From Gibbsiella quercinecans (lineage in GTDB: Bacteria > Pseudomonadota > Gammaproteobacteria > Enterobacterales > Enterobacteriaceae), in NCBI RefSeq assembly GCF_002291425.1, contig NZ_CP014136.1, forward strand, positions 5,284,925-5,348,924: a stretch of DNA of 64,000 nt. Direction: 5' to 3'. The first letter of the stretch is position 1, and the number at the start of each line of letters is the position of its first letter. The notes below the pieces were generated by a model, which did no database searches, had not been told where the DNA came from, and saw nothing but the letters and a program-made list of their open reading frames with translations. The position numbers and the translations under genes are program-made. Of the stretch, positions 8,752 through 15,693 are shown piece after piece.

Positions 8752-9501
8752 TCAGGCACCGCGGTAAACGTTCAGCCCGGCAAATGACTGGCTGACAGGC
8801 ATCATTTCCAGCGTATTGATATTCACATGCGCCGGCAGGGTAGCCACCCAGAACACGGATTCCGCCACATCTTCTGCCGTCAACGCATTGCTGCCTTCGT
8901 AGGTTTTGCTGACTTTGCCGTCATCCCCTTTAAAGCGCACGTTGGAGAACTCCGTGCCGCCGACCAGCCCTGGCTCGATGTCGGTAACCCGAATCTGGGT
9001 GCCATGCAGATCCGCCCGCAGCCCCAGGCTGAACTGGCGGACGAAGGCTTTGGTGGCGCCATACACATTGCCGCCGGCATAAGGCCAGTTGGCTGCGGTT
9101 GAGCCGATGTTAATCACATGGCCGACATTACGTTCCACCATTTCGGGCAGCAGCGCGCGGGTCATGTTCACCAGCCCTTTGGCATTGGTATCAATCATGG
9201 TTTCCCAGTCGTCTGCATTGGCTTTATAGGCTGGCTCCAGCCCCAATGCCAGCCCGGCGTTGTTAACCAGTACGTCGACATTTTTCAGTTCCGCCGGCAG
9301 GCTGGCGATGGCTTCCTGGATGGCGGCGCGGTTACGCACGTCAAGGCGGAGGATATGCAGCGCATCGCCTAATTCGTTTTTCAACGTTTGCAGGCGTTCG
9401 ATGCGGCGGCCTGCGCCAATAACCTGGTGGCCTTCACGTATAAACTTGCGGGCAATCGCTTCACCAAAACCGGAGGTGGCGCCGGTGACAAAAATGATCA
9501 T
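8752..9501 (-). CDS. ydfG: NADP-dependent 3-hydroxy acid dehydrogenase YdfG
   Basis: A 249-residue short-chain dehydrogenase that oxidises L-allo-threonine, L-serine and related 3-hydroxy acids with NADP; the E. coli enzyme also reduces malonic semialdehyde. The cofactor motif TGATSGFGEA is at residues 6-15, with the arginines of GAGRRIERL favouring NADP. NNAGLALG and the catalytic GSTAANWPYAGGNVYGATKA (Ser, Tyr, Lys) follow, and the C-terminus is NINTLEMMPVSQSFAGLNVYRG. It aligns over its full length with E. coli YdfG. In E. coli ydfG is next to dcp; here dcp is some 6 kb away, separated by idi, guaD and the type VI cassette. Confidence 0.95.
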   Translation of the reverse strand: MIIFVTGATSGFGEAIARKFIREGHQVIGAGRRIERLQTLKNELGDALHILRLDVRNRAAIQEAIASLPAELKNVDVLVNNAGLALGLEPAYKANADDWETMIDTNAKGLVNMTRALLPEMVERNVGHVINIGSTAANWPYAGGNVYGATKAFVRQFSLGLRADLHGTQIRVTDIEPGLVGGTEFSNVRFKGDDGKVSKTYEGSNALTAEDVAESVFWVATLPAHVNINTLEMMPVSQSFAGLNVYRGA

Positions 9502-9626
9502 TATCCTGTTCCTCTGCTGTTTTACCGTTTACTACCATTAGCATAATCCTATACCAAGTGGCAGAGGGAATGGTCTGCAAGACAAAAAAACGGGGTTCTG
9601 TGCTGTTAACTCACTGATTTAAGGCA

Positions 9627-10193
9627 TTAAGATTGGGCAGCGGCGCTGGCTAAATTCTGCCAGCGTTTAAACTCGGCGCTCGGCGTTTGCTGAAAGATGG
9701 TTTGGAACCAGATGGTGTAGTGCTGCGGTTGGCTGCGCAACTGCGCGGCGATCGTTGTTTCTTCCAGCCATTGCCAGGCGGCGGCTTCGGATGGGTTGGG
9801 CGTGGGGGCCCGGTTATAATGGCCAACCAGAATATGATCGTATTCGTGCTCGATCAGATCGTTGGGCAACGGTGAGCGGTAAGTCAGCGTCGCGACTTCC
9901 TGCAGCGGGCAATCAAAACCCATTTCCTCCTGCAGGCGGCGGTGCGCCGCGGATTCCAGCGTTTCCCCCTGGCGTGGATGGCCGCAACAGGTATTGCTCC
10001 ACAGCCCGGCGGAGTGATACTTGCACGCTGCACGTTGTTGCAGCATAAAGCGGCCTTGTTCATCAAAAATGAACAGTGAGAACGCCCGGTGTAACATACC
10101 GAGTTGGTGAACCCGCAGCTTGGTATCGGCGCCGATCGGTTTATCATCCTTGTTGACCAGAATCAGCATTTCTTGCATTGCGTCTTTTTGCAC
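9627..10193 (-). CDS. idi: Isopentenyl-diphosphate delta-isomerase
   Basis: A type 1 (Nudix-fold) isomerase that interconverts isopentenyl and dimethylallyl diphosphate for isoprenoid synthesis. The frame shows LHRAFSLFIFDEQGRFMLQQ, the catalytic-cysteine motif WSNTCCGHPRQGE, and the Nudix-like AAHRRLQEEMGF with its metal-binding glutamates. The start is uncertain. An ATG at 10214 has no ribosome site, and one at 10178 has a poor site. The GTG at 10193 has AAGGG seven bases upstream and gives 188 residues, so I chose it. E. coli idi is elsewhere on its chromosome, so this is a lineage-specific neighbour of ydfG. Confidence 0.9.
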   Translation of the reverse strand: MQKDAMQEMLILVNKDDKPIGADTKLRVHQLGMLHRAFSLFIFDEQGRFMLQQRAACKYHSAGLWSNTCCGHPRQGETLESAAHRRLQEEMGFDCPLQEVATLTYRSPLPNDLIEHEYDHILVGHYNRAPTPNPSEAAAWQWLEETTIAAQLRSQPQHYTIWFQTIFQQTPSAEFKRWQNLASAAAQS

Positions 10194-10256
10194 AGGTAAT
10201 CCCTTGTTCTGCATAATGATGAATACGCGAATAATAAAGCAAAGTGAATACTAATG

Positions 10257-10278
10257 CAGGGCCAGACGTGCGGCCCTG
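10257..10278 (-). terminator. Hairpin terminator downstream of the GNAT gene
   Basis: A seven-base CAGGGCC/GGCCCTG inverted repeat with an eight-base loop follows the acetyltransferase stop codon. In the minus direction it is followed by CATTAGTATTCAC, which is only moderately T-rich. Confidence 0.5.
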
Positions 10279-10285
10279 AGCTGGA

Positions 10286-10807
10286 TCAATGCTGTGGCGG
10301 CAGGTGATAGACAACACAGTCGTATTTGATGTTGTCACGCCGGCCGTTGATCACGCCGCCCAGCGCTTCCGCAATGCGCCGGCTGGCGGTATTTTGTTCC
10401 GCGACCGGGTAAACAAAATGTTTGGGGTGATAACGCTCGCTGGCCCAGGCGGCGACGGCGCGCACCATTTCGCGCCCATAGCCCTGGTTGTGCAGGCTTT
10501 CCGCCACCCAAACACCCAGCTCCGGCGTTTGGCTCTGCAGGTTGTGCGCGCCGACCATACCGACAAACTGTTTACTGCCGCATAGCCGGGCGATGAAGAT
10601 CGCTTCTTCACCTTCGCGGATCAACGGCAGCCAGCCTTGCCAGACGTTGGCGAACTCTTCAGGCGAAGGCGACGGTTCAAAGTTCATATAGCGGGTCAGG
10701 GTAGGGGTGATCGCCTGATAAACCTCTTCGGCGTCTGCTGCGGTAAAAGGGGCAATTAACAACCGGTCGGTATTCAGGCGGCACTGAGAAAGGTCACTGT
10801 ATATCAT
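10286..10807 (-). CDS. GNAT-family N-acetyltransferase (RimJ/RimL-like)
   Basis: A 173-residue acetyltransferase of the Acetyltransf_3 group, which transfers acetyl from acetyl-CoA to amino groups of proteins or small molecules. Family features are LNTDRLLIAPFTAADAEEVY near the start, FVGMVGAHNL and ELGVWVAESLHNQGYGREMV (acetyl-CoA pyrophosphate loop), and EQNTASRRIAEALGG. The start at 10807 is preceded by GAGGTAATAATA; earlier in-frame starts add an unrelated 24-residue leader. It is not SpeG, which has different sequence signatures. Substrate unknown. A hairpin follows the stop and idi is 93 bases downstream on the same strand. Confidence 0.82.
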   Translation of the reverse strand: MIYSDLSQCRLNTDRLLIAPFTAADAEEVYQAITPTLTRYMNFEPSPSPEEFANVWQGWLPLIREGEEAIFIARLCGSKQFVGMVGAHNLQSQTPELGVWVAESLHNQGYGREMVRAVAAWASERYHPKHFVYPVAEQNTASRRIAEALGGVINGRRDNIKYDCVVYHLPPQH

Positions 10808-10927
10808 TATTATTACCTCGCTTTTCAGGCCAATAAAGGCAAAAAATCCGCGCCGGTTAAAAACGGAGCGGATCATCAATACTACGTTGATTAATCGCCA
10901 ATGAGAATGATTTTTCTTGTGGCGTGA

Positions 10928-12370
10928 TTATTCGCGTTGCTGCTTGCCCGCCGCGCTCTCCTTGGCCGGCGCCAGTTTCCGTTGGCGGATGACATCGCCG
11001 GCGTCGCGGGTCAACGTCAGCCCATTGGCTACCGCCAATAGCGCAATGATGCCGATCGCCACGAACGCCAGCTGAAATGCGCCTAACGGTACCGCGTTGC
11101 TGTCGCCGGGCAAAAGCATTTCCGCCAGCCGCAGGGCCAGCGCGCCGATGGCGATGCTCAGGCCGCCGCCGAGCTGCTGGGCCATGTTAAAAAGGGTATT
11201 TGCACCGCTCATCTTTGCCTGCGGCACTTCAGAAAACGCCAGCGTGTTCATCGCGGTAAACTGCATGGAGCGCGTCAGGCCGCTAATAAACAGCAGAATG
11301 ACGATCAGCCAGAACGGCGTGTGCGGCGTAAGTAACGCACAGGCGAAAATGGCCGCCGCGTTCAACACGCCGTTGACCACCAGCGTGGTGCGGAACGGGA
11401 AGCGATACAAAATGGCGGTGGTAAAGGGTTTCATTGCCAGGTTGCCGGCAAACACCGTCAGCACCAGTAACCCGGCGGTAAAAGCACTTAGTCCAAACGC
11501 CAGTTGGAACATCAGCGGCAGCAGAAAGGGCACTGCGCCGATGGCGATGCGGAATAGCGTACCGCCCCAAATAGTGACGGCGTAACTTTTTAACCGCATC
11601 GCCCACAGTTCGATTAGCGGGGCAGCGCTGCGTTTGGCATGGAATACCGCCAGCACGCCGAGCGCCACGCTGGCGCAAACGCACAGCACTGGCACCAGCC
11701 ACGGCAACTGCGGGTGGCTTATCATATCCAGGCCGAACATCAGGCCGAAGCAGGCAACGCCGGTAAGCACAAAGCCCAGCATATCGAATGGAACCTGGCT
11801 GCGCGTATCTTCATGCGGGATCAGGCGCCAGGTGAAAAACAATGCGATCAGCCCAAGCGGCACATTGAGAATGAAAATCCAATGCCAGGAAGCATAGGTG
11901 GTAATGAAACCGCCCACCGGCGGCCCCAGAACCGGTGCCACCAGTCCCGGCCAGGTGATGGTGGCAATCGCTTTGATCAGGTCAGTCTTTGCGGTGTTGC
12001 GCAGCACCACCAGGCGGCCGACCGGCACCATCAGCGCGCCGGCAATCCCCTGCAAAATGCGTGCAGCCGTGAAGGTGGGCAGGCTGATGCTGAGCGCGCA
12101 CAGCACCGAGGCCAGGGTGAATGCCACTATCGCAGCGGCAAACACATTGCGTGCGCCGAAACGGTTGGCGATCCAACCGCTGGCGGGGATAAACACCGTC
12201 AGCGCCAGCAAATAGGCGGAAACGCCGATGTTCATATCAACGGCCTGCACGCCAAAAGACGCCGCCATTTGCGGCAGAGCGGTCACGATTACCGTGCCGT
12301 CAAGGTTTTCCATAAACATCGCACCGGCAACCAGCAGTGGCAGGGCGTTAAGGCGGGTGAATACGCTCAT
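10928..12370 (-). CDS. DHA2-family MFS drug/metabolite exporter
   Basis: A 480-residue transporter with about 14 hydrophobic segments. It carries the DHA2 landmark GTVIVTALPQMAASFG in helix 1, SGWIANRFGARNVF (loop 2-3 signature) and LGPPVGGFITTYASWHWIFILNVP in helix 5. It resembles the HsrA (YieO)/MdtD group of proton-driven exporters; the substrate cannot be told. The gene has no close partner on its strand. It is divergent from guaD across a 440-base gap that holds a strong bidirectional terminator. The tail after the last helix is basic and hydrophilic. Confidence 0.85.
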   Translation of the reverse strand: MSVFTRLNALPLLVAGAMFMENLDGTVIVTALPQMAASFGVQAVDMNIGVSAYLLALTVFIPASGWIANRFGARNVFAAAIVAFTLASVLCALSISLPTFTAARILQGIAGALMVPVGRLVVLRNTAKTDLIKAIATITWPGLVAPVLGPPVGGFITTYASWHWIFILNVPLGLIALFFTWRLIPHEDTRSQVPFDMLGFVLTGVACFGLMFGLDMISHPQLPWLVPVLCVCASVALGVLAVFHAKRSAAPLIELWAMRLKSYAVTIWGGTLFRIAIGAVPFLLPLMFQLAFGLSAFTAGLLVLTVFAGNLAMKPFTTAILYRFPFRTTLVVNGVLNAAAIFACALLTPHTPFWLIVILLFISGLTRSMQFTAMNTLAFSEVPQAKMSGANTLFNMAQQLGGGLSIAIGALALRLAEMLLPGDSNAVPLGAFQLAFVAIGIIALLAVANGLTLTRDAGDVIRQRKLAPAKESAAGKQQRE

Positions 12371-12810
12371 GCGTGAATAATATCCATCAGATTACGGCGG
12401 GCTTAGGTGCTATCCCAAAACCAAAACTAATGCGGAATGATGAGCATAGCGCAATGATGCCGGCATAAAAAGCACGCCGGGTGCGATTATTAGCAGGCGT
12501 AGGGATGGGCGATTTTTCATGTTTGATTCTTGGGCGAGCGGGCTGGTGCCCAGCGTTGGTGCATGCCGTTCATCGGCGCAAATAAGCAAACGGTTGCCTG
12601 AAAATGCAACCGTTTGCTTATTTTTCGGCGTCGTCGCTATTTTTAATCGCCGTTTTTATTGTTTTTATCTCATTGTTTTTAAATGGTAAAAATCAGGAGT
12701 GTATATCCTGGCATGTTGATTGCTAACCTTCTATTAACATCTGCAGCGGGCCATCGACCGTCAGTACAGAGAGAGAACAACAACCGGTTAGCCATAATAA
12801 GGAACAACTG
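12371..12810. other. 440-base intergenic region between divergent genes; candidate small-RNA locus
   Basis: No protein-coding frame is convincing here. The segment must hold the promoters of the DHA2 gene (leftward) and guaD (rightward), yet a strong symmetric terminator lies in the middle at 12580-12623. That leaves about 210 bases on the left and 190 on the right. An unrecognised RNA may end at the hairpin from either side. The right half is AT-rich with T tracts (12631-12690) and probably contains the guaD promoter. Confidence 0.4.
12580..12623. terminator. Strong bidirectional rho-independent terminator
   Basis: A perfect 18-base inverted repeat (left arm 12580-12597, right arm 12606-12623) with an eight-base loop. 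The left arm begins with AAATAAG and the right arm ends with CTTATTT followed by two further T residues, so either direction would give a U-rich tail. It does not lie at the end of any annotated gene. Confidence 0.85.
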
Positions 12811-14124
12811 ATGAGCATGCACTTTACCACGGCGATTCGTGGCAATTTTTTTGACATGGCAGCCTGTGTGGATCAGCCGCAACAGCTGGAACACGCGCTA
12901 CGGCATATTCCCGACGGGCTGCTGCTGCTCAATGGCGGCACTATCGTCTGGCACGGCAGTTGGCTGCAGGGTGAAGCGTTGCTGCCTGCGGGGTTTGAGG
13001 TGGTGGATTACCGCGGCAAGCTGATCGTGCCGGGCTTTGTCGACACCCACATTCATTATCCCCAAACCGAGATGATCGGTGCTTACGGCGAGCAACTGTT
13101 GTCCTGGCTGCAGCAATATACCTTCCCAACGGAGAGCCAGTACGGCTGTGAGCAACACGCGGCACGCATGTCGGCGTTTTTCCTGCAACAGTTGTTGAAC
13201 AACGGCACGACCACCGCGTTGGTATTCGGCACCGTCCACCCGCAGTCGGTGAACGCGCTGTTTGAACAGGCGGCAGATTTGAATATGCGCTTGATCGCCG
13301 GCAAGGTGATGATGGATCGTCACGCACCGGAGGCGCTGTTGGAAACCCCGGCGCAAAGCTATCAGCAAACCCGGGAATTAATTCTACGCTGGCACGGCAA
13401 ACAGCGGCTGGGTTACGCCATTACCCCGCGTTTCGCGCCGACCAGCACCCCGGAGTTGCTGGCCCAGGTGCAGCGCCTGCGCGAAGAGTTCCCGGATGTT
13501 TACCTGCATACCCATTTAAGCGAAAACTCGGATGAAGTGGCGTGGGTGAAAGATCTGTTCCCGGAACACAGCGGTTACCTGGACGTGTATCACCAATATG
13601 GCTTAACCGGCGATAAAAGCGTGTTTGCCCATTGTCTGCATCTGGAAGAGGCCGAGTGGGATTGCCTGTGCGACACCCATTCATCAATCGCCTTCTGCCC
13701 AACCTCCAATCTGTTTCTCGGTAGTGGCCTGTTCGATATGCAAAAGGCGTGGCACAAACGGGTGAAGGTGGGGGTGGGTACCGATGTTGGCGCCGGCACC
13801 ACCTTCAATATGCTGCAAACGCTGGGCGAGGCATACAAGGTGGGGCAATTGCAGCGTTATAAACTTTCTGCATGTGAGGCGTTCTATCATGCGACGCTCG
13901 GCGGCGCGCGGGCGCTCGGGCTGGATGCGCACATTGGCAACTTCAACGTGGGCAAAGAGGCCGACTTTGTGGTGCTCGATCCGGCGGTTTCTCCGTTGCA
14001 AAAGCTGCGCCATGAAAATAGCCGCGAACTGGCCGAACAGCTGTTTATATTGATGACGTTAGGGGACGATCGCAATATTTACCGCACCTATGTCGACGGC
14101 AAGGTGGTCTATCAGGCCGGTTAA
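12811..14124 (+). CDS. guaD: Guanine deaminase
   Basis: A 437-residue amidohydrolase converting guanine to xanthine and ammonia. The metal-binding HIHYPQTEMIG (about residue 78), YLHTHLSENSDEV (about 230), FAHCLHL (about 272) and GTDVGAGTTFNML (about 325) are the hallmark segments of GuaD. The C-terminal NVGKEADFVVLDP closes the composite domain. The ATG at 12811 has AAGGAACAACTG upstream. With hpxO (17953-19110) and the M20 gene at 22392 it suggests purine use as a nitrogen source, but the three are not one operon. A T-rich terminator follows. Confidence 0.95.
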   Translation: MSMHFTTAIRGNFFDMAACVDQPQQLEHALRHIPDGLLLLNGGTIVWHGSWLQGEALLPAGFEVVDYRGKLIVPGFVDTHIHYPQTEMIGAYGEQLLSWLQQYTFPTESQYGCEQHAARMSAFFLQQLLNNGTTTALVFGTVHPQSVNALFEQAADLNMRLIAGKVMMDRHAPEALLETPAQSYQQTRELILRWHGKQRLGYAITPRFAPTSTPELLAQVQRLREEFPDVYLHTHLSENSDEVAWVKDLFPEHSGYLDVYHQYGLTGDKSVFAHCLHLEEAEWDCLCDTHSSIAFCPTSNLFLGSGLFDMQKAWHKRVKVGVGTDVGAGTTFNMLQTLGEAYKVGQLQRYKLSACEAFYHATLGGARALGLDAHIGNFNVGKEADFVVLDPAVSPLQKLRHENSRELAEQLFILMTLGDDRNIYRTYVDGKVVYQAG

Positions 14125-14140
14125 GTGGGAACCGTCAAAA

Positions 14141-14195
14141 GCGAGCAGGATGCTTACTTTTCTCGGCCTAAATCTGGCCTGCTTGCTGTTTTTTT
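14141..14195 (+). terminator. Rho-independent terminator of guaD
   Basis: A nine-base stem (GCGAGCAGG with CCTGCTTGC, one G-U pair), with a smaller GGCC hairpin inside its loop, is followed by seven consecutive T residues at 14189-14195. Confidence 0.8.
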
Positions 14196-14279
14196 GTTAC
14201 ATGTCGCATATAAAAAGGTCGATTTCATGTAGTCTCATAAACATGCGGATATAAATAAATCAATAAGGATATAGAAATT

Positions 14280-14765
14280 ATGGCAATTCCATCTTACCTA
14301 TGGCTAAAAGATGACGGTGGCGCAGATATTAAAGGTTCCGTCGACGTTCAGGAACGAGAGGGTAGCATTGAAGTTACTGGATTCGCTCATAATCTTCGTC
14401 TTCCTACAGACCCGATGAACGGAAAGCCAACTGGCCCGCGAAAACATGCTCCAGTCATGTTTCAGAAAGAGTTCGACTCTTCATCCCCCTACTTAATGAA
14501 AGCCGTAGCAACTGGGCAAAACCTCAAATCGGCTGAATTTAAGTGGTACCACATTAACGATGCAGGGCAAGAGGTGGAATATTACAACATGCTTTTAGAA
14601 GGGGTGAAAATTGTTAGTGTTTCCCCAATCATGCATGACACCAAAGACTCGGCTAAAGAAAAGCATAATCATCTGGAATGCGTTGAGCTGGCTTATACAA
14701 AGATCACTTGGAAACATTGCGACGGCAATATCATTTTTTCAGATAGCTGGAATGAGCGAGCATAA
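14280..14765 (+). CDS. hcp: Hcp-family type VI secretion tube protein
   Basis: A 161-residue Hcp protein. Hcp forms hexameric rings stacked into the type VI tube and can carry small effectors in its lumen. Seen here: MAIPSYLWLKDDGGADIKGS at the start, FAHNLRLPTDPMNGKPTGPR and HAPVMFQKEFDSSSPYLMKA in the middle, and a C-terminal ELAYTKITWKHCDGNIIFSD, all typical of Hcp1-type subunits. ATAAGGATATAGAA provides the ribosome site. It is outside a structural type VI gene cluster and is followed after two bases by a toxin gene and its immunity candidate, so it is an orphan, effector-linked hcp. The three genes are visibly AT-richer than guaD and dcp on either side, which suggests transfer. Confidence 0.92.
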   Translation: MAIPSYLWLKDDGGADIKGSVDVQEREGSIEVTGFAHNLRLPTDPMNGKPTGPRKHAPVMFQKEFDSSSPYLMKAVATGQNLKSAEFKWYHINDAGQEVEYYNMLLEGVKIVSVSPIMHDTKDSAKEKHNHLECVELAYTKITWKHCDGNIIFSDSWNERA

Positions 14766-14767
14766 TT

Positions 14768-15184
14768 ATGAGGTATCCAGCAATAGCGGCCTCACCTCAT
14801 CCACCGTATGATATCGGTTCCTTTGCACCGCCAGGTGTCTCAATCATGAACAACATGATGATGGCACGGTTTCACAAGGGCCCATCTGCACTGACTTATA
14901 TATGGTTTTATTACCAGGTTAGAGGGCACGGCCCCTGGGATTATAAAAATCAGAATGGCCGTCTGTATGCCAATTTTGGCAACTTTAATTATGGGGCGGC
15001 AGGTCATGCCGCAGGCATTACTGACGACATCCTACTTAGGGGGGCTGGTTGGGCACAGCGGCAAACGGGAACCAGCAGACCAGAGTATGGTAGCTGGTAC
15101 GACTCGGCACCGTATGGCGATGACCCAGATGACCAATATTGGATAAGAGCAGGTATTGAATATGCAAAACGCGCGGGGTTTTAA
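14768..15184 (+). CDS. Polymorphic toxin type 44-like effector (type VI cargo)
   Basis: A 138-residue protein made almost entirely of one toxin domain. The segment VRGHGPWDYKNQNGRLYANF and GNFNYGAAGHAAGI, then LLRGAGWAQ and PYGDDPDDQYWIRAGIEYAK, are recognisable as the type 44 toxin domain that usually ends large polymorphic toxins. Here it stands alone with about 30 N-terminal residues before the domain, and no signal peptide. Two bases separate it from hcp, so delivery inside the Hcp tube is likely. The downstream partner has a membrane anchor facing the periplasm, which suggests the toxin acts on a periplasmic target; its activity is not established by what I can see. Confidence 0.8.
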   Translation: MRYPAIAASPHPPYDIGSFAPPGVSIMNNMMMARFHKGPSALTYIWFYYQVRGHGPWDYKNQNGRLYANFGNFNYGAAGHAAGITDDILLRGAGWAQRQTGTSRPEYGSWYDSAPYGDDPDDQYWIRAGIEYAKRAGF

Positions 15185-15590
15185 GAAACGGTATATCCTG
15201 CTGCTAATCCTGCTGGCGGCTTTATCTATTGGGGGGTATCAGATTTCTAAATTTTCACCGCTTGAACAGTCTATCGTTAAAAAAGTGAAAGTTAACAACC
15301 TGGCAAATCTCTACATCACTGAAGCCAGCGCTGGTGCCACTACTGACTTCTCCTATCGCTTTTATCTGTTTGACGCCAGTAAGAGTGACAACGCGTTCAT
15401 GGATAGTTTACGTGACGATACCAAGCCGTTTCTTGTCACCTCTGACCGCAATGCGCTTCAGAAAGTTGACAAGAACGCGATTTATTTATCTGTGAAGGGC
15501 GCGGTATTTGCGTTTAACGCCCCTTCAGTTTATCGGGTGAATGATTCATTATTTTTGGTTCCCATTTATCTGACGTCTGTACCATTTTAA
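15162..15590 (+). CDS. Candidate immunity protein with N-terminal membrane anchor
   Basis: An unrecognised 142-residue protein. Residues 1-10 are basic, about 11-28 are hydrophobic (YILLLILLAALSIGGYQI), and the remainder is soluble, so it is either anchored in the inner membrane with a periplasmic domain or exported. The ATG at 15162 lies inside the end of the toxin gene (23-base overlap) with GAGCAGG upstream; the frame could also begin at a TTG at 15156. Overlap with a toxin gene, small size and low GC make an immunity role the simplest reading. No family was recognised, so the function is inferred from position alone. Confidence 0.65.
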   Translation: MQNARGFKKRYILLLILLAALSIGGYQISKFSPLEQSIVKKVKVNNLANLYITEASAGATTDFSYRFYLFDASKSDNAFMDSLRDDTKPFLVTSDRNALQKVDKNAIYLSVKGAVFAFNAPSVYRVNDSLFLVPIYLTSVPF

Positions 15591-15693
15591 GATGGCCGCA
15601 TAAGCCTGCAATCTGTTTTTGCCATAGCCGCCGGCTGGGCTAAGCTAGGGAATGTTAAGGAGGATCGTTTCCTCTACTAAAAGGAGCTTAGCT

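Noticed and set aside
10897-10915. Fur-box-like TGAGAATGATTTTTC near the GNAT and DHA2 genes
   Set aside because: About 10 of 14 positions fit, it is AT-rich by chance, and it lies downstream of one gene and distant from the start of the other.
15652-15693. ATG start of dcp at 15652
   Set aside because: The Shine-Dalgarno-like AGGGA abuts the codon with no spacing, and the extra residues would precede a clean signal peptide.
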